In this document: one piece after another, positions 1-10,513 of the stretch
How positions within the stretch are numbered: the stretch's first letter is position 1
How the letters are laid out: each line of letters begins with the position of its first letter
Assembly: GCA_963854835.1 (NCBI GenBank)
Contig: OY978525.1
Location: 53,751,448-53,815,447 of the forward strand
Length of the DNA: 64,000 nt
Source of the DNA: Megamerina dolium
Taxonomy: Eukaryota; Arthropoda; Insecta; Diptera; Megamerinidae
Direction: 5' to 3'
Made by a program: the position numbers and the translations under genes
Notes under the pieces: model-generated
The model's input: only the letters and a program-made list of their open reading frames with translations
Database searches by the model: none
What the model was told of the DNA's origin: nothing

Positions 1-606
1 TTCATTTCTTTCTCCAAGACCAAAGTTTCCAACTATGCCATCGGTAGCGCCTTTACCAATTTTTGCGTTGAAGTCGCCTTGGATAATATTAATTTCATGT
101 GGTTTGATAAGTTTCATAAATTCGTCAATCTCAGCATAAAAATTCTCTATTTCTTCTTCACTTTTGTCTGCCGTGGGCGCGTATGCTTGAATTATATTAA
201 TGATAAGCGGTTTCTCATTAATCTTCAGTAGGAGTGTTCTGTCTGATTTAGGAATGAATTCTATCACGCATTTAGCTACGTGCTCTTTCACAATGACGCC
301 AACTCCATTTCTGTGGATAGTATTTTGATTTCCTGAATAAAACATTTTTACATTTTCCATTTTGAATTCACCGGAGTCCGGCCACCAAGTTTCGCTTATT
401 CCAAGAATATCTATATTTAACCTATTCATTTCTAAGATTGTGTTGGCTAATTTTCCAGCCTGATGAAGACTGCGCACGTTCCACGTGCCAATATTAAGAT
501 GTTTGTTTGTTTTACCTCCGGGGATTCTTAGCACCCTCGATTTGCCGGAGACTGAGGCCGTTGTTGTGGTTGTATTTGCATATGATTTTCGTGGGATATT
601 ACTTCA
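1..606 (-). CDS. Endonuclease domain of RTE-2 LINE ORF2 (3'-incomplete in window)
   Basis: The minus frame is open from just after a TGA near 607 down to the window edge, without a stop. It reads GTWNVRSLHQAGKLANTI near 500-440, then ILGISETWWPDSG (active-site Glu region), IIQAYAPTADKSEEEIE and GDFNAKIGKG near the edge. These are the conserved blocks of the APE-type endonuclease that nicks target DNA in RTE elements, often annotated craniofacial development protein 2-like. No ATG lies near the N-terminus; the first Met is after the GTWNV block, so the true start is unknown. The open frame suggests a fairly young copy. The reverse transcriptase should lie outside the window to the left. Confidence 0.82.
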
Positions 607-957
607 GTGGTTTCCCGTTGCCTTCTGAAGGGTTTGGTAGTTTTCCTTCTATACAGCCGTCCAGTTGGAGTCGGTCGCTGTTTGGGGGAGGGCATGATGC
701 TTATTTTGAGGCGACATCAACTCGCCTCGTCAGTGTGGTGCATGGCATTGTGGATTTTTATTTTAGACTCTGCAGTGCCCTCTGTTCGGTTTTCCACGCC
801 TGTGCTCCATCACCCGCTGATTGTCCGGGACTGCTTATTTGTAAGTTTACATATTCGCAGCTGACCTCTATAGCTAAAGGCCGTTCACTATCCGCAACCT
901 GTGACCCGTCCAGTGGCCTTCAGCTGGGCCCCCGCGGAACCCCCGTAAATTCCGCGG
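1..957 (-). mobile_element. RTE-2: 5' end of an RTE/CFDP2-like LINE, running off the window
   Basis: The minus strand carries a leader followed by an apurinic-type endonuclease frame that leaves the window at base 1, so only the 5' part of a non-LTR retrotransposon is present. The leader (607-957) has no long frame. Its outer end has a perfect 8-bp inverted repeat (932-939 with 950-957), directly next to a plus-strand Jockey tail. The two elements are therefore head-to-head. The family is distinct from the abundant RTE-1 family elsewhere in the window. Confidence 0.8.
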
Positions 958-964
958 ACCGGAG

Positions 965-1435
965 AATCTTGAATACAAAGTGCTATTATATAAAGCAATC
1001 CTGAAGCCAATTTGGACTTATGGTATTCATTTTTGGGGCACCGCATCTCCCTCAAATATCGAAAAATTGCAGCGAATACAATCCAAGTGTCTGCGAATTA
1101 TTGTAAACGCGCCTTGGTATATGAGGAACGTTAACATCCATCGAGATTTAAATGTACCCACAATTTCTGAGGAAGTTGCAATGTCCTGCAGAAGCTACAT
1201 TCAAAAATTACACAATCATCCGAATCCCCTTGCTAGGCAATTGTTGCTGAGCACGGGGCATCGTCGATTAAAATGAATATGCTGTGAAATTGCTATACCT
1301 CGCGACTCAACAAATTGTGATGGAACGTTGGGAATATCACATAATTTTAGTTAGTTTGTAAGATTTGATTACTTATTGTTAGTTTCTAAGTAATTTAGAA
1401 AGATCCAATAAAAAAAGCTTGTTAGAAAAAAAAAA
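965..1435 (+). mobile_element. JOCK-1 tail, copy A: 3' end of a Jockey-clade LINE
   Basis: The frame at 980-1276 encodes the C-terminal region after the RT palm: YKAILKPIWTYGIHFWG, then QSKCLRIIVNAPWYMRN and LNVPTISEEV. An AATAAA-like signal (1408) and poly(A) ending near 1435 follow. The copy is 5'-truncated, the usual outcome of incomplete target-primed reverse transcription. The same tail recurs at 51234-51772 (minus) and 54937-55475 (plus). Relative to those copies this one lacks about 14 bp of the KRKATLNML coding end, so its frame stops early. Confidence 0.85.
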
Positions 1436-2059
1436 TCGCCATAGACAGGAACAGGTAGTGATCCCTTGGTGCCAGGTCCAGACTATAAGATGGATGCATA
1501 AGAACCTCCTAACTAAGCTTCTGGAGCTTCTGGCGAGTCACTATCAATGTGTGTGGCCTGGTGTTGCCCTGCTGGCACACAATTCCTCTCCTATTGGCCA
1601 AAGCTGGCCTATTCTGGGCGATTGCTTTCTTCAGACGGTCCAATTGTTAACAGTACAGGTCCGAATTAGGAGTTTGGCATTAGGGGAGCAGCTCATAGTA
1701 GATGATTCCCTGCCAATTCCACTAAACACATAGCAAAACCTTCCTGACCGTCAATCCTGGTTTGGCCACCGTTAGCGCCGGCTCACCGCGATTCGACCAC
1801 GATCGGTGCGCTTGACGTTGTCGTAAGTGACCCACTTTTCATCACCAGTAACCATCCGCTTCAGAAATGGATCGATTTTTTTGGGATTCAGCAGCGATTC
1901 GCAGATGGAAATTGGGTCCATGAGGTTTTTTTGTGTTAACTCGTGTGGCACCAATACATCGAGCTCTTATCCAGCCTTATTTAAATTGTTCCAAATGGTT
2001 TTTGTGCAATGTTTAGCTCCTGGGCAAAAGAAACAGTGCTTACATGACGGTCAGACTCA
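1436..2059 (-). mobile_element. Mariner (DD34D) remnant 1
   Basis: On the minus strand the transposase is readable in pieces: HVSTVSFAQELNIAQKT near 2050-1990, VPHELTQKNLMDPISICESL near 1960-1890, the first catalytic Asp block MVTGDEKWVTYDNVKR near 1860-1800, then the SIVTRQKL-to-SPDLAPSD region near 1540-1440. Stops and frameshifts break it throughout. It begins directly after the JOCK-1 poly(A) and lacks the N-terminal helix-turn-helix and both TIRs. It is the same subfamily as the copy at 8207-9147, in opposite orientation. Confidence 0.8.
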
Positions 2060-2348
2060 AACGATATAGGTTTGTTGTGTTTTATGTATATAATTTCCTC
2101 TTTAGGGTGGAAGTAAATAAATTTCTTGTTGATGATTTGCAGGTAGTGTTAGGGCTGCATTTTTGTTTGATTGTTTTAGCAGCTGGACTAATGAACTGGG
2201 TAGTGTGCACAGGGACACACTACCCAGTGGCCAAGACTTTTTACCACGAATACTACCAACTAATAGTGCGCAACCCAAGGCCCAGCCAGGAAGCTCATAA
2301 CAGAATATAGTACAAAGAACACCAAGCTTTTTAGTTATTTTACACTTA
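2060..2348. other. Unassigned spacer with a perfect 13-bp inverted repeat
   Basis: I recognise no coding homology here. It contains the perfect inverted repeat ACTGGGTAGTGTG (2195-2207) and its complement (2216-2228) around an 8-nt loop. That geometry matches the foldbacks seen at other element junctions in this window. Confidence 0.5.
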
Positions 2349-3144
2349 TAAAGGGTTTTTCATTAGGGACATAACAATTTCGTATCTTTATATGCAACTT
2401 TAAGAGCGAAAAATCATCTTCAGCGATGAAGCTCATTTCCTGCTCAATGGCTTTGTCAATAAGCAAAATATGCGTTATTGGTCAGCAACAAACCCACAAG
2501 AGCTTCTTGAGACACCGTTGCACCCGCAAAAAGTTACTGTTTGGTGCGGTTTTCATGCCGGAGATGTGATTGGACCGTATTTTTTCGTGGATGAAAACGA
2601 CCGTCATATTACCGTCAATGGAGAGCGCTATCGTGCTTTGTTGGAAGATTATTTGTGGCCAGAACTGGATGAACTTGACATCAGCGATATGTGGTTTCAA
2701 CAAGACGGTGCCACTAGCCACACAGCACACGTCACAATCGATTTATGGCAAGGCAAATTCGGTGAACGTGTTATCTCGAGAAATGGTTCGGTCGAATGGC
2801 CGCCTCGTTCATTCGATATAACACGATTGGATTTCTTTTTATGGGGCTTTATCAAATCACTGGTCTATGCCAACAATCCAGCAACTTTAGACAAGCTCAA
2901 AGACAACATCCAACGCGAAATTGCCAACGTTCCGGTCGAAATGTGTGCTAGAGTGGTGAAAAATTGGGTCCAAAGAATCGACCACTGTAAACGGACTCGT
3001 GGTGGTCATATGAGAGAAATCGAATTTCATTCATAAAATGTAATGCTTGCAATATATCCACAATAAATTTGAACTCAATATCTCAAATATTTCTGTGTTA
3101 TATTAACAGATAAAATTGTTATGTCCGTAATGGAAAACTCTTTA
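2349..3144 (+). mobile_element. Miniature DD41D (rosa-type) mariner with matching TIRs
   Basis: The terminal inverted repeats are 2349-2380 and 3113-3144: 32 bp, with three mismatches by eye. They share TTTT.CATTA.GGACATAA and start with TA, the expected target duplication. The element is about 796 bp and its N-terminal coding half is missing. Both ends being intact suggests it could have been mobilised in trans after the deletion. Confidence 0.85.
2404..3036 (+). pseudogene. DD41D mariner transposase, catalytic domain only
   Basis: The frame is open from about 2404 to the TAA at 3036 but has no N-terminal DNA-binding domain. The catalytic triad is visible: IFSDEAHF (first Asp), WFQQDGATSHT (second Asp) and SFDITRLDFFLWGF (third Asp). 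Counting between the second and third Asp gives 41 residues, so this is DD41D rather than DD34D. The C-terminus ends RTRGGHMREIEFHS. Starting at Met 2470 would lose the first Asp, so that Met is not a genuine start. The copy could not encode an active enzyme without the missing half. Confidence 0.85.
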
Positions 3145-3779
3145 TTTAACATTATTTTTCTACTTTTTACTTCTAACTCCCATTAAAGCGTTTTTTTTTT
3201 TGTTTTTTAAACTCTTTTATTTAAATTTTATTTATATTTAAGTGTATTGTGCTGGTCACTAATAAATTAAAATATTAATTCATATTGTGAGGACCGCGAA
3301 TTATTTTTATTATACTATTTATTTGTCGATATATTTGACGTACTTTTTTTAATTTTCATTTTAAATGAAGTTTAATCTGGATGTAACATACATATGTTAT
3401 ATGATATGGCGTTTTGCTGTTTATGTTATGTTTATAAGTTGATCAATGTGATATTATGGGTTTTTGTTATTTGGGTTATAGTGAACGATTCTCTTACCTT
3501 TGGGTGGTTCATTCAACATCTCGATAGACCAATGTTTGGGTGTGATGTGGACTGTATAGTAAATAAAGATATGTATTTGGGTCGTTTTTTTTTTATAAAT
3601 TATATTAATATATTTCCAATAAGTTAATTTGCTGACCGCAACGGTGTTTTCTTCTGGATTGGGTTAGTATTAGACTCTACCCATTGCCGCCATTCAGTGG
3701 TAGTCTCGAGGACTATCCATAATTTATCACTTATTATTATAGCACGACAACGGAATTTCATTATATAAATATACAAAAT
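3145..3779. other. AT-rich spacer, no recognisable gene
   Basis: Low-complexity AT-rich sequence with T-runs. The short frame at 3394-3627 has no recognisable motif, and I see no element ends. Confidence 0.5.
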
Positions 3780-3833
3780 CTGTTACGTCTCCATAAAGCG
3801 TTGCATTGAGATGCTCGTCGGGCAATTACTTCT

Positions 3834-4400
3834 ATGTTGATATACCCAAATGGCGTTCCAAAGGTAATTAAAGAATTAAAATTCAATTTTCGTCATCGTG
3901 AAATTCTGATTTGTTCTGAATTGGAGAAAATAAAAAGGTCCTCAACAATATGCGAAAATCATCCAGAAAACACATTTGTCTTTTTCCTTTTTCTGCCGCC
4001 GGCGTCACAACGCCATGTTAAAAATAACCGAAACAATTCCCGATTCATGCAACAAAGGTTGTTGCATAATGAAAAAACAGATATGCCGGAACACAAAGTT
4101 CAAACACAAAAGTGTGTAACAAAATAATTAATTGCATCTAATTCAAAACCTTATCGGCCAACGACAAACAGGCATTGGTGAAACGGAATCGTCTTTGCTT
4201 CGCTTGCCTGCGAATAGGACATAATCTTACAAAATATCACCGACGAAAAATATGTGAAATAAACGGGCGCACTCGTATACATAACCAAGAACTGCACCAA
4301 GACGAAGTCAACATGTCTTCAAGGGAGCCAACATCTGAGAATCAAGATTCCGGACACGTGTTTAACTGCCGTCAAAGATACGTGTCGAGGAAATTATTTA
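3834..4400 (+). pseudogene. BEL/Pao gag C-terminal region with zinc knuckles
   Basis: The frame at 3834-4127 (LKFNFRHREILICSELEKI) is followed by the frame at 4175, which reads RLCFACLRIGHNLTKYHRRK and then CEINGRTRIHNQELH. This is the double Cys/His knuckle typical of BEL gag (CxxCxxxGHxxxxC-like, with the last Cys of the first knuckle mutated to Tyr here). It would bind retroelement RNA in an intact element. The protease start PKYEIC follows at 4431. Confidence 0.7.
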
Positions 4401-4431
4401 AAATAATACTGTATTATCAGTGTTGCGAGCC

Positions 4432-4660
4432 AAAGTATGAAATATGCACCTGTACATATTTTGCCTCCCGACATATTTCCCGAAATTGTGAAATACATAT
4501 TTATCGATACATATACCAACATTGCTCATATCAATACTTCTTATAATTGTGGAATGCGAAAACATTGAGCTAACTAAGTAGGATATGAAAAATATGACAA
4601 AGCACTTTCCCACACAATTCGTAGTTCTTCACTGACGTAAGCATACTAACAATGTTTATA
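4432..4660 (+). repeat. Block shared with 25672-25925, probably an LTR fragment
   Basis: About 230 bp aligns collinearly, with many substitutions, to 25672-25925. Shared anchors are ATATTTTGCCTC, GACATATTTCCCGAAATT, CATACCAACATTGCTC, TTATAATTGTGGAATG and GACAAAGCACTTTCCCACA. Here it sits in the protease region of the BEL remnant. At the second site it begins an LTR-like region. I infer a partial LTR of one element captured in the other. Confidence 0.6.
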
Positions 4661-4679
4661 TTTAGTGATTGTAGATTAT

Positions 4680-5865
4680 ATTTTGATATGCGAATAGTTG
4701 AAGAATATTTTGGATCAAACATTTTGGGTTTCGAAGCAACGAAATCATTACATCTCACGATGACATTCCTGCCATAGATATTTTAGAAAATGCGACCAAG
4801 AAAATTGGTCAACACTACGAGGTTGGCCTGCTATGGCGTAAAAAAAATATGCCAATTACGAAAAAGCAAAGTAGAGAGTAAGATGGCCAGAGATTAAGTT
4901 TACGCCGAAAACTACAAAACTGAAATTGGCAAGTATACTAATAATAGTTATCCGCAGCTATTAACCCCCGAAGAAGTCGAATGTAACAAACCGACGACTT
5001 GGTTATTTGCCACATTAGGTGTTGCATTCTTCACAAATTCCGTAAAGGTGTCGTAGCCGTGACGACATTGAAGAAATGTTTTCTCAAGTCAAGATTATAT
5101 CAGCTGATGAAGACGCGCAACGCTTCTTGTGCAGAGGTAAAGATGGGCAATAAAGCCTTATTCGTGTTTTCAGAATGTCAGCAGTGATATTCAGTGTGAT
5201 ATGTTCGCCATGCTCCGCTAAAAACGTGAAAAATGTGAATGCCTCACAGTTTTACTCTACAATGCATAATGACGACGCCGTTATTATGTACGTTGACGAG
5301 TTGGTTTGCAGTTTTGAGACGATAACCGAAGCAGGACAGGTTGCTAGAGAAGCCGTTCATATCTGTACCGCTGCCGAAATTAAACTACGACGTTTCCTAT
5401 CAAATTCGTGTAAACAACAAACATCGAACAACAAAGACGCAGATGAGGAATATTATTTGCTTAACTTCTTGCGTTAAAATATTCCCAATAAAGTGTTAGG
5501 AATGTTCTGGAATACCAATAAACATTTGATTTTAATTTTAAATTTAATAAAGTACTCAAATACGTGCCAAACAATAATCGCCCTCTGCCGAAAAGAGAGA
5601 CGTTGGAGTTAATAATTACTATTTATGATCCATTTGGAATTCTAGCAAACTACATAACCTTTAAAAGCTGCTAATGCAAGTAATTTGGAAACGTCAGATT
5701 ACAAAGAACGAGCCGTTGCTTTATGAACTTTACAGCCAATGGAGTATAGGTGGAAATAATTTGAAAATTTTAAAGAATCCTCCATACCTCGATGCTATTC
5801 GCCGTTACTGCTCTCTGCCCAAGAAGTCCAGTTAAATATTTTCGTGGATATTCAGCGTGGACATG
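4680..5865 (+). pseudogene. BEL/Pao pol fragment (RT and RNase H-proximal part)
   Basis: Readable pieces in order are: FGSNILGFEATKSL; a region ending NSYPQLLTPEEVECNKPTTW; CSPCSAKNVKNVNASQFY then MYVDELVCSFETITEAGQVA (5175-5477; YVDE in place of YVDD) and LRRFLSNS; then LGMFWNTN, IYDPFGILANY and LKNPPYLDAIRR. The altered catalytic box plus frame breaks make it non-functional. Order and spacing match BEL pol with internal loss of part of the palm. Confidence 0.75.
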
Positions 5866-5886
5866 TGTGTGCCTATTGTAAATGCG

Positions 5887-7318
5887 TACAATAGGCACAC
5901 ATATCCCACTCCATACCCCTCCTGCTAAGGACTAATCCGTTTGTACCGGCCTCTGAGAAATGAGTTGTATGATCACGAGTATCACGACGCTACCATAGAG
6001 AAAGCAGGTGCTACTCGAGCTGATAAGGAGTAGCACAGAGAAGAGGAGTACGGAGAGACGCAAGAAGAGAGAACAAGAAAGATGCGAGTGTAAAGAGATA
6101 GAGATGAGTAGAAACAGGAATAAGACAAGAATGAGACTCGAAAATTCGTTGAGAAGATCAGACGCCTGAGTGGCGGTTTAAACTCCGGAGCCTCTTCCTG
6201 TCGTGATGAGGCCATAGAGGCCAAGAAAGCTGCAGTTGCTGATGGTCTGACTGCGTAGTTGCTCAAGACCGGAGGCGATGAGCTGCTCATCTGGACGCAC
6301 CAGCTCATAAGTAGAATATGGTCAGATGAAAGAATGTCCGATGATTGGAGGCTCAGTGTTTTCTGGCCCGCTTATGAGAAAGGAGACCGCACAATTTGCG
6401 CCAACTACCGTGGAATAAGTCTTCGTAGTATCTCATACAAGGTTTTATCGACCGTATTGTGTAAAAGGCTGAAGTCTACCCTTAACAACCTGATTGGACC
6501 TTATTAGTGTGGTTTCAGACCTGGTAAACCCACCATCGACCAGATTTTCACATTGCGTCAATCCTGAAGAAGACCCAAGAAAAACAGATCGACACACTCC
6601 ATCTATAATTTTTTATTATAAAGCCGCTTTCGACAGTCCGATAAGGGATTACCTCTACACAACAATGTCTGAGTTCGGTATTCCTGACGCTGTGAAACTC
6701 CCGTTGTGCAGTGAAAATTATAAAGAACCTCTCCCCGCCGTTTAATTCCGAACGGGGTTTCAGACAAGGTGATTCGTTATGGTGCAACTTCATCAATCTT
6801 ATCATAGAGGAAATAATACCAGCTGCTGATCTACGACATAATGGTAACATCTTCAACAAAAGTGCCATGCTGTTAGCGTATGCCGATTATGTTGACATAA
6901 TCGGCATGAACACACAAGCTGTCAGTGCAGCATTCCCAGAGTTGGAAAGAAAGTCGCGCCGAATGGATCTCACGGTGAACGAGGCAAGACGAAGTACCTA
7001 GTGTCAACAAACAAAGAGTCCCAGCGTCTTGGACAGCACGTCACTATTGATAACTACGCTTTTGAAGTAGTGAAGGACTTTATCTATCTTAGAAGCAGTA
7101 TTAACTCCAGTAATGACGTCAGCCTGGAGTTATTGCGAAGGATCACTCTTGCTAACAGGTGCTACTCTGGGCTAAGTAAGCAATTGAGAAATCGGGCCCT
7201 CTTTCGGAAAACGAAAACTACACTCTACAAGTCTCTCATCATGCCTGTCCTTACATATGGCACCGAAGCTTGGACAATTTCTACCTCAGATGAGAGAATG
7301 CTCGAAGTTTTCGAGTAA
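5887..7318 (+). mobile_element. RTE-1 LINE, copy A (5'-truncated, 3'-truncated)
   Basis: Matches the best copy (59491-62516) from the EN-RT linker (TATCCCACTCCAT near 5901) to the thumb region (DERMLEVFE at 7318). RT blocks are WSDERMSDDWRLSVFWPAYEKGD, ANYRGISLRSISYKVLS, NTERGFRQGDSLWCNF, a mutated YADY box, FIYLRSSINSSN and MPVLTYGTEAWT. Several stops and frameshifts split it. The catalytic YADD has become YADY inside a newly perfect palindrome (6880-6907). No AAGT tail is present; the 3' end is lost. Confidence 0.88.
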
Positions 7319-7563
7319 TAAGTTTCCCTGATTCTTTCCTCTAGTAAAAATGTTTTCCATTATAAAATTTAAAATATTACATGTCGGGTTATAAGACAAA
7401 ATCAAAGCATTTTTTAAACTAGCAGCATAAGAAGCTTATTGAAGCTAAACAATATTGTTTCCGATTTTGGATTCATTTCCATTCATTGTTAATCACGTTC
7501 TTCATTATTATAGGAATTATTTACAATAAATTTGAAAACACAGATATTTTTCTTCTTTTTTTC
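7319..7563. other. AT-rich spacer between two RTE-1 pieces
   Basis: No coding similarity or element ends recognised. Confidence 0.4.
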
Positions 7564-7803
7564 CTCTTATGTGGCCATAACAACCGATGATCGATTTAGG
7601 CCGAACATATAATGCGGCGCCAGTCTTCTCTGTTCTTCGCTTGCTGGCGCCAATTGGATATTCCAAGCGCCGGCTTGTTACCCAACACTTGGTCCTTCCA
7701 ACGGAGGTTTGCGTCATATGTTAGGACAGGAATAATGAGGGACTTGTAGAGTGTGATTTGCGATCTTCGAGAGATTGCTCGACCCAATTGCTTGCTCAGC
7801 CCT
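7564..7803 (-). mobile_element. RTE-1 LINE, copy B (3' end, minus strand)
   Basis: The minus strand reads GLSKQLGRAISRR, TLYKSLIIPVLTYDA, then directly LRWKDQVLGNKPALGISNWR and the RTE-1 terminus (GGTTGTTATGGCCACATAAG). The stretch between LTY and LRWKDQ, over 250 bp in the best copy, is deleted. It is convergent to copy A, so the two RTE-1 fragments face each other across 245 bp. Confidence 0.8.
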
Positions 7804-8206
7804 ATATATTTTATATATTTTTTTGTACCAAACAACAATGCATTTTTATTACTTTTGATATAAGTGATATATAGTGATCTATAATTGAAAGTCTGGTAAT
7901 TCCCCTACAAGCATAAGAGAGCAGCAGTATGTCGACGTGGATCCAAAATCAACTAACACAGTGAAATTTCGAAAGATGTCAACTCAGATATATTCGTAGC
8001 AATAACAACAGTAACATCCTTGAGTCATCAAAGAACAAATAAACCCAGAGCAAAAAACATAGCAGGTCCAGTACAGCGAGCACCCGTAAACCTTACAAAC
8101 TTACAAAAATAATATAATTTAATTTATAATTGATATTTCGCCAGCGCGATGTACATCAACATAGACAAAGCCGACAAGGCACCAACATCGGCTATATCAA
8201 TTATAT
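7804..8206. other. Unassigned spacer
   Basis: No recognisable coding content. Short runs near 7920-8160 resemble element leader sequence, but I cannot assign them. Confidence 0.35.
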
Positions 8207-9147
8207 CAGGTGTAGTAAAAAGTAATCCATTATTTTTCCAATAGATGGCTTTACTAATCTGTATCTCGCGTAGTGTAAATGGGATCGGGTTACGCCAAAT
8301 AAATTTTTCGTACTAAATAAATTTTTTAGGCAGTTTTGTGTTTGCTTGACTCAGTATTGTTTGAGCACGCGTGAAAGATGGACACCAGTAAAGAGAAAAT
8401 ACGTCATATTTACAGTTTTTCTTCGATAAATGCGAAAACGCAAGTCAGACGGCTGAAAATGTGAATAGTGTTCCTGATATAATAACAGCCAATCACGTGC
8501 AATTTTAGTTTCGTCGATTCCGTTCTGGTAATTTTGATGTCAAAGATGCAAGGCCAATAGTCGAAAATATCGATAAAATAATGGAAATCGTCGAGTCTGA
8601 CCGTCATGTAAGCACTGTTTCTTTTGCCAGGAGCTAAACATTGCACAAAAAACCGTTTGGAACGATTTAAATAAGGCGATTTAACGATTTAAATAAGCTC
8701 GATGTATGGGTGCCACACGAGTTAACTCAAAAAAAAACCTCATGGATCGAATTTCCATCTGCGAATCGCTGCTGAATGATAAAAAATGGGTCACGTACGA
8801 CAACGTTAAGCAAAAACGGTCGTGGTGGAATCGCGGTGAGCCGGCGCAAACGGTGGCCAAGAAAGGATTGACGGTCCGGAAGGTTTTGCTATGTGTTTAG
8901 TGGAATTGGCCAGCTTTGCCCAATAGGAGACGAATTCTGTTCCAGCAGGGCAACACCAGGACACACACATTGATAGTGACTCGCCAGAAGCTCCAGGAGC
9001 TTGGTTGGGAGGTTCTTATGCATCCACCTTATAGTCTGGACCTGGCACCAAGTGATCACTACCTGTTCCTGTCTATGGCGAATGAATGGTGAAAAATTCG
9101 CCTCAAGAGTAGCTTGTGAAAATAGACTGTCCCAGTTTTTTGCCAAT
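8207..9147 (+). mobile_element. Mariner (DD34D) remnant 2, more complete
   Basis: In order on the plus strand: MDTSKEKIRHI (8377) start, EIVESDRHVSTVS near 8588-8625, the WVPHELTQKNLMDRISICESL region (8706-8780), KKWVTYDNVKQKRSWWNRGE, KVLLCV, then TLIVTRQKLQELGWEVLMHP, YSPDLAPSDHYLF and SMANE. The segment with the first catalytic Asp (KxIDPFLKRMVTGDE) is cleanly missing between ESLLN and KKWVTYDN, so it is dead. Stops are frequent. The left end is approximate; I cannot prove a TIR pair. Confidence 0.8.
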
Positions 9148-10322
9148 GGTTAAGGTGCCAAAGACAAAAAAATTGGCCCATCCACTATGCCAAAAACACA
9201 AGAGTGGACGATAGGACTAAGCCTGCAATGTATACGGGTACAATCAGAAGGCCTGGCGTCACTAAAGACATAACACTGGCTATATTCCCGAAGCTTTACC
9301 TTGAGCAGATACTCACACTTGAGGAACAGGGGAAGATTGAGGAACTGCTAGTGGAGGAGATATATAAGGGATGGAAGTCGAAGTTAAGATTCACCGGTAT
9401 CCACTTTCAACCAAGATTAATACTGGTAGACTTTGAAATACAAGAAGTAGCTAAGTGACTCAGCGGACAAGTTCCGACGTTAGCAGGATAGAAGGAACCT
9501 AAACCGCAGCACACATTTTAACGGTATTCTTTCCAAGAACAGTAGGGGTAGAAACTAAAAAACTGCTGAACAAAGACCTGAAAATAGGAAGCTGCTAACG
9601 ATAGGGGTGGATGACAATTCCTTGTTTGAAATCAAAACCAACAATAGTAAATTAAATTACAGGTTAATAAAAAGAAGGAGATTGCTTTGGGCGAGAAATG
9701 AGGGATAAGAAGGTCATGAAAGTGAAAACATCCTTGAGTCACTCGACCTGACCATACTGAACTTGAGGCCAGAAGATGACTCGGATAGAGCCTCCCTGTC
9801 AGAGATTAATAAGGCTCTAACAGTGGATGCACTCGATCTGAGTCAGCTACAACAGGATGAACAGCACTAGGAATGCTCAAATCAACCTTCACCATGACAA
9901 GGCTGATTCGGTGGTGATTGCGTGGGGTATAGTGGTGAACTTTCCATGTTTTTCAGAGTTTCTCTCCAGGGATCTAGTGGCAGTGCAAATCCCGGTAGGC
10001 ATAAACGGGTTTGCAAAAGAAATAAGAGTAGCAACGACCTATCTCTCAGCGAAGGACCAAAAGGTACCACCTGCAGCAATATAAAAAAAATGGTGGATTA
10101 TTGTGAGTAGAAGAAGCTACCACTGATACTCGGTTGCGACGCAAATGCACATAACGAGGCCTGGATAGTAGGGACACCAATACACGAGGTGAGTACATTC
10201 ATGAATTTAATAATAGATAGGAACAGATTAGAATTATAAAGCATTGGAAATACACTAACTGCTTTAACGAACACGCGATGCAAGGTCCTTAACATAGCGA
10301 TAGCAAATACTTGGAGTAGTGA
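9148..10322 (+). mobile_element. LOA-type LINE remnant (ORF1 tail and endonuclease)
   Basis: 9204-9458 encodes an ORF1-like segment (GKIEELLVEEIYKGW, LRFTGIHFQPRLILVDFE) and 9720-9870 reads LESLDLTILNLRPEDDSDRAS. The endonuclease pieces follow: CFSEFLSRDLVAVQIPVG, EIRVATTYLSAKDQKVPPAA, MVDYC, LILGCDANAHNEAW near 10125-10165, and GNTLTALTNTRCKVLNIAIA near 10233-10300. The CDANAH motif is the LOA/R1-type endonuclease core. Many stops are present. It is cut by an RTE-1 tail at 10323. Confidence 0.72.
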
Positions 10323-10513
10323 GGTAGGACGACGCAGAGGAGAAAGAATTAACCTACGGTGGAAAGACCAAGTACTGGAGAACCTGACGGCGCTTGGATT
10401 TTCTAACTGGCGCCAGCTAGCGAAGAACAGAGATGGGTGGCGAAGCATGCTATATTCGGCCTAAATCGATATTCGGTTGTTATGGCCATATAAGTAAGTA
10501 AGTAAGTATTCTG
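10323..10513 (+). mobile_element. RTE-1 LINE, copy C (3' terminus with AAGT tail)
   Basis: Encodes GRRRGERINLRWKDQVLENL, TALGFSNWRQLAKNRDGW and the terminal noncoding GATATTCGGTTGTTATGGCC, ending in tandem TAAGTAAGTAAGTA. Tetranucleotide tails instead of poly(A) are typical of RTE-clade LINEs. This copy keeps the LRWKDQ segment that the otherwise best copy (61-62 kb) has lost. Confidence 0.85.

Larger units (their letters stand above)
3780..5886 (+). mobile_element. BEL/Pao LTR retrotransposon remnant (gag to RT)
   Basis: Successive plus-strand pieces match the order of a BEL polyprotein. First is a gag piece ending in Cys/His knuckles, then a protease-region start, then RT with the YVDD-type box, then the YDPFGILA region and the start of the RNase H-proximal segment (PPYLDAIRRYCSL, CYSPL-like). 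Multiple stops and frameshifts make it dead. It ends abruptly at 5866-5901, where an RTE-1 LINE begins through a perfect 15-bp inverted repeat. The LINE therefore interrupted or replaced the 3' half. Confidence 0.8.

Noticed and set aside
3394..3627. 77-codon frame as a small membrane protein gene
   Set aside because: AT-rich composition alone explains the hydrophobic residues. No homology or signals support a gene.
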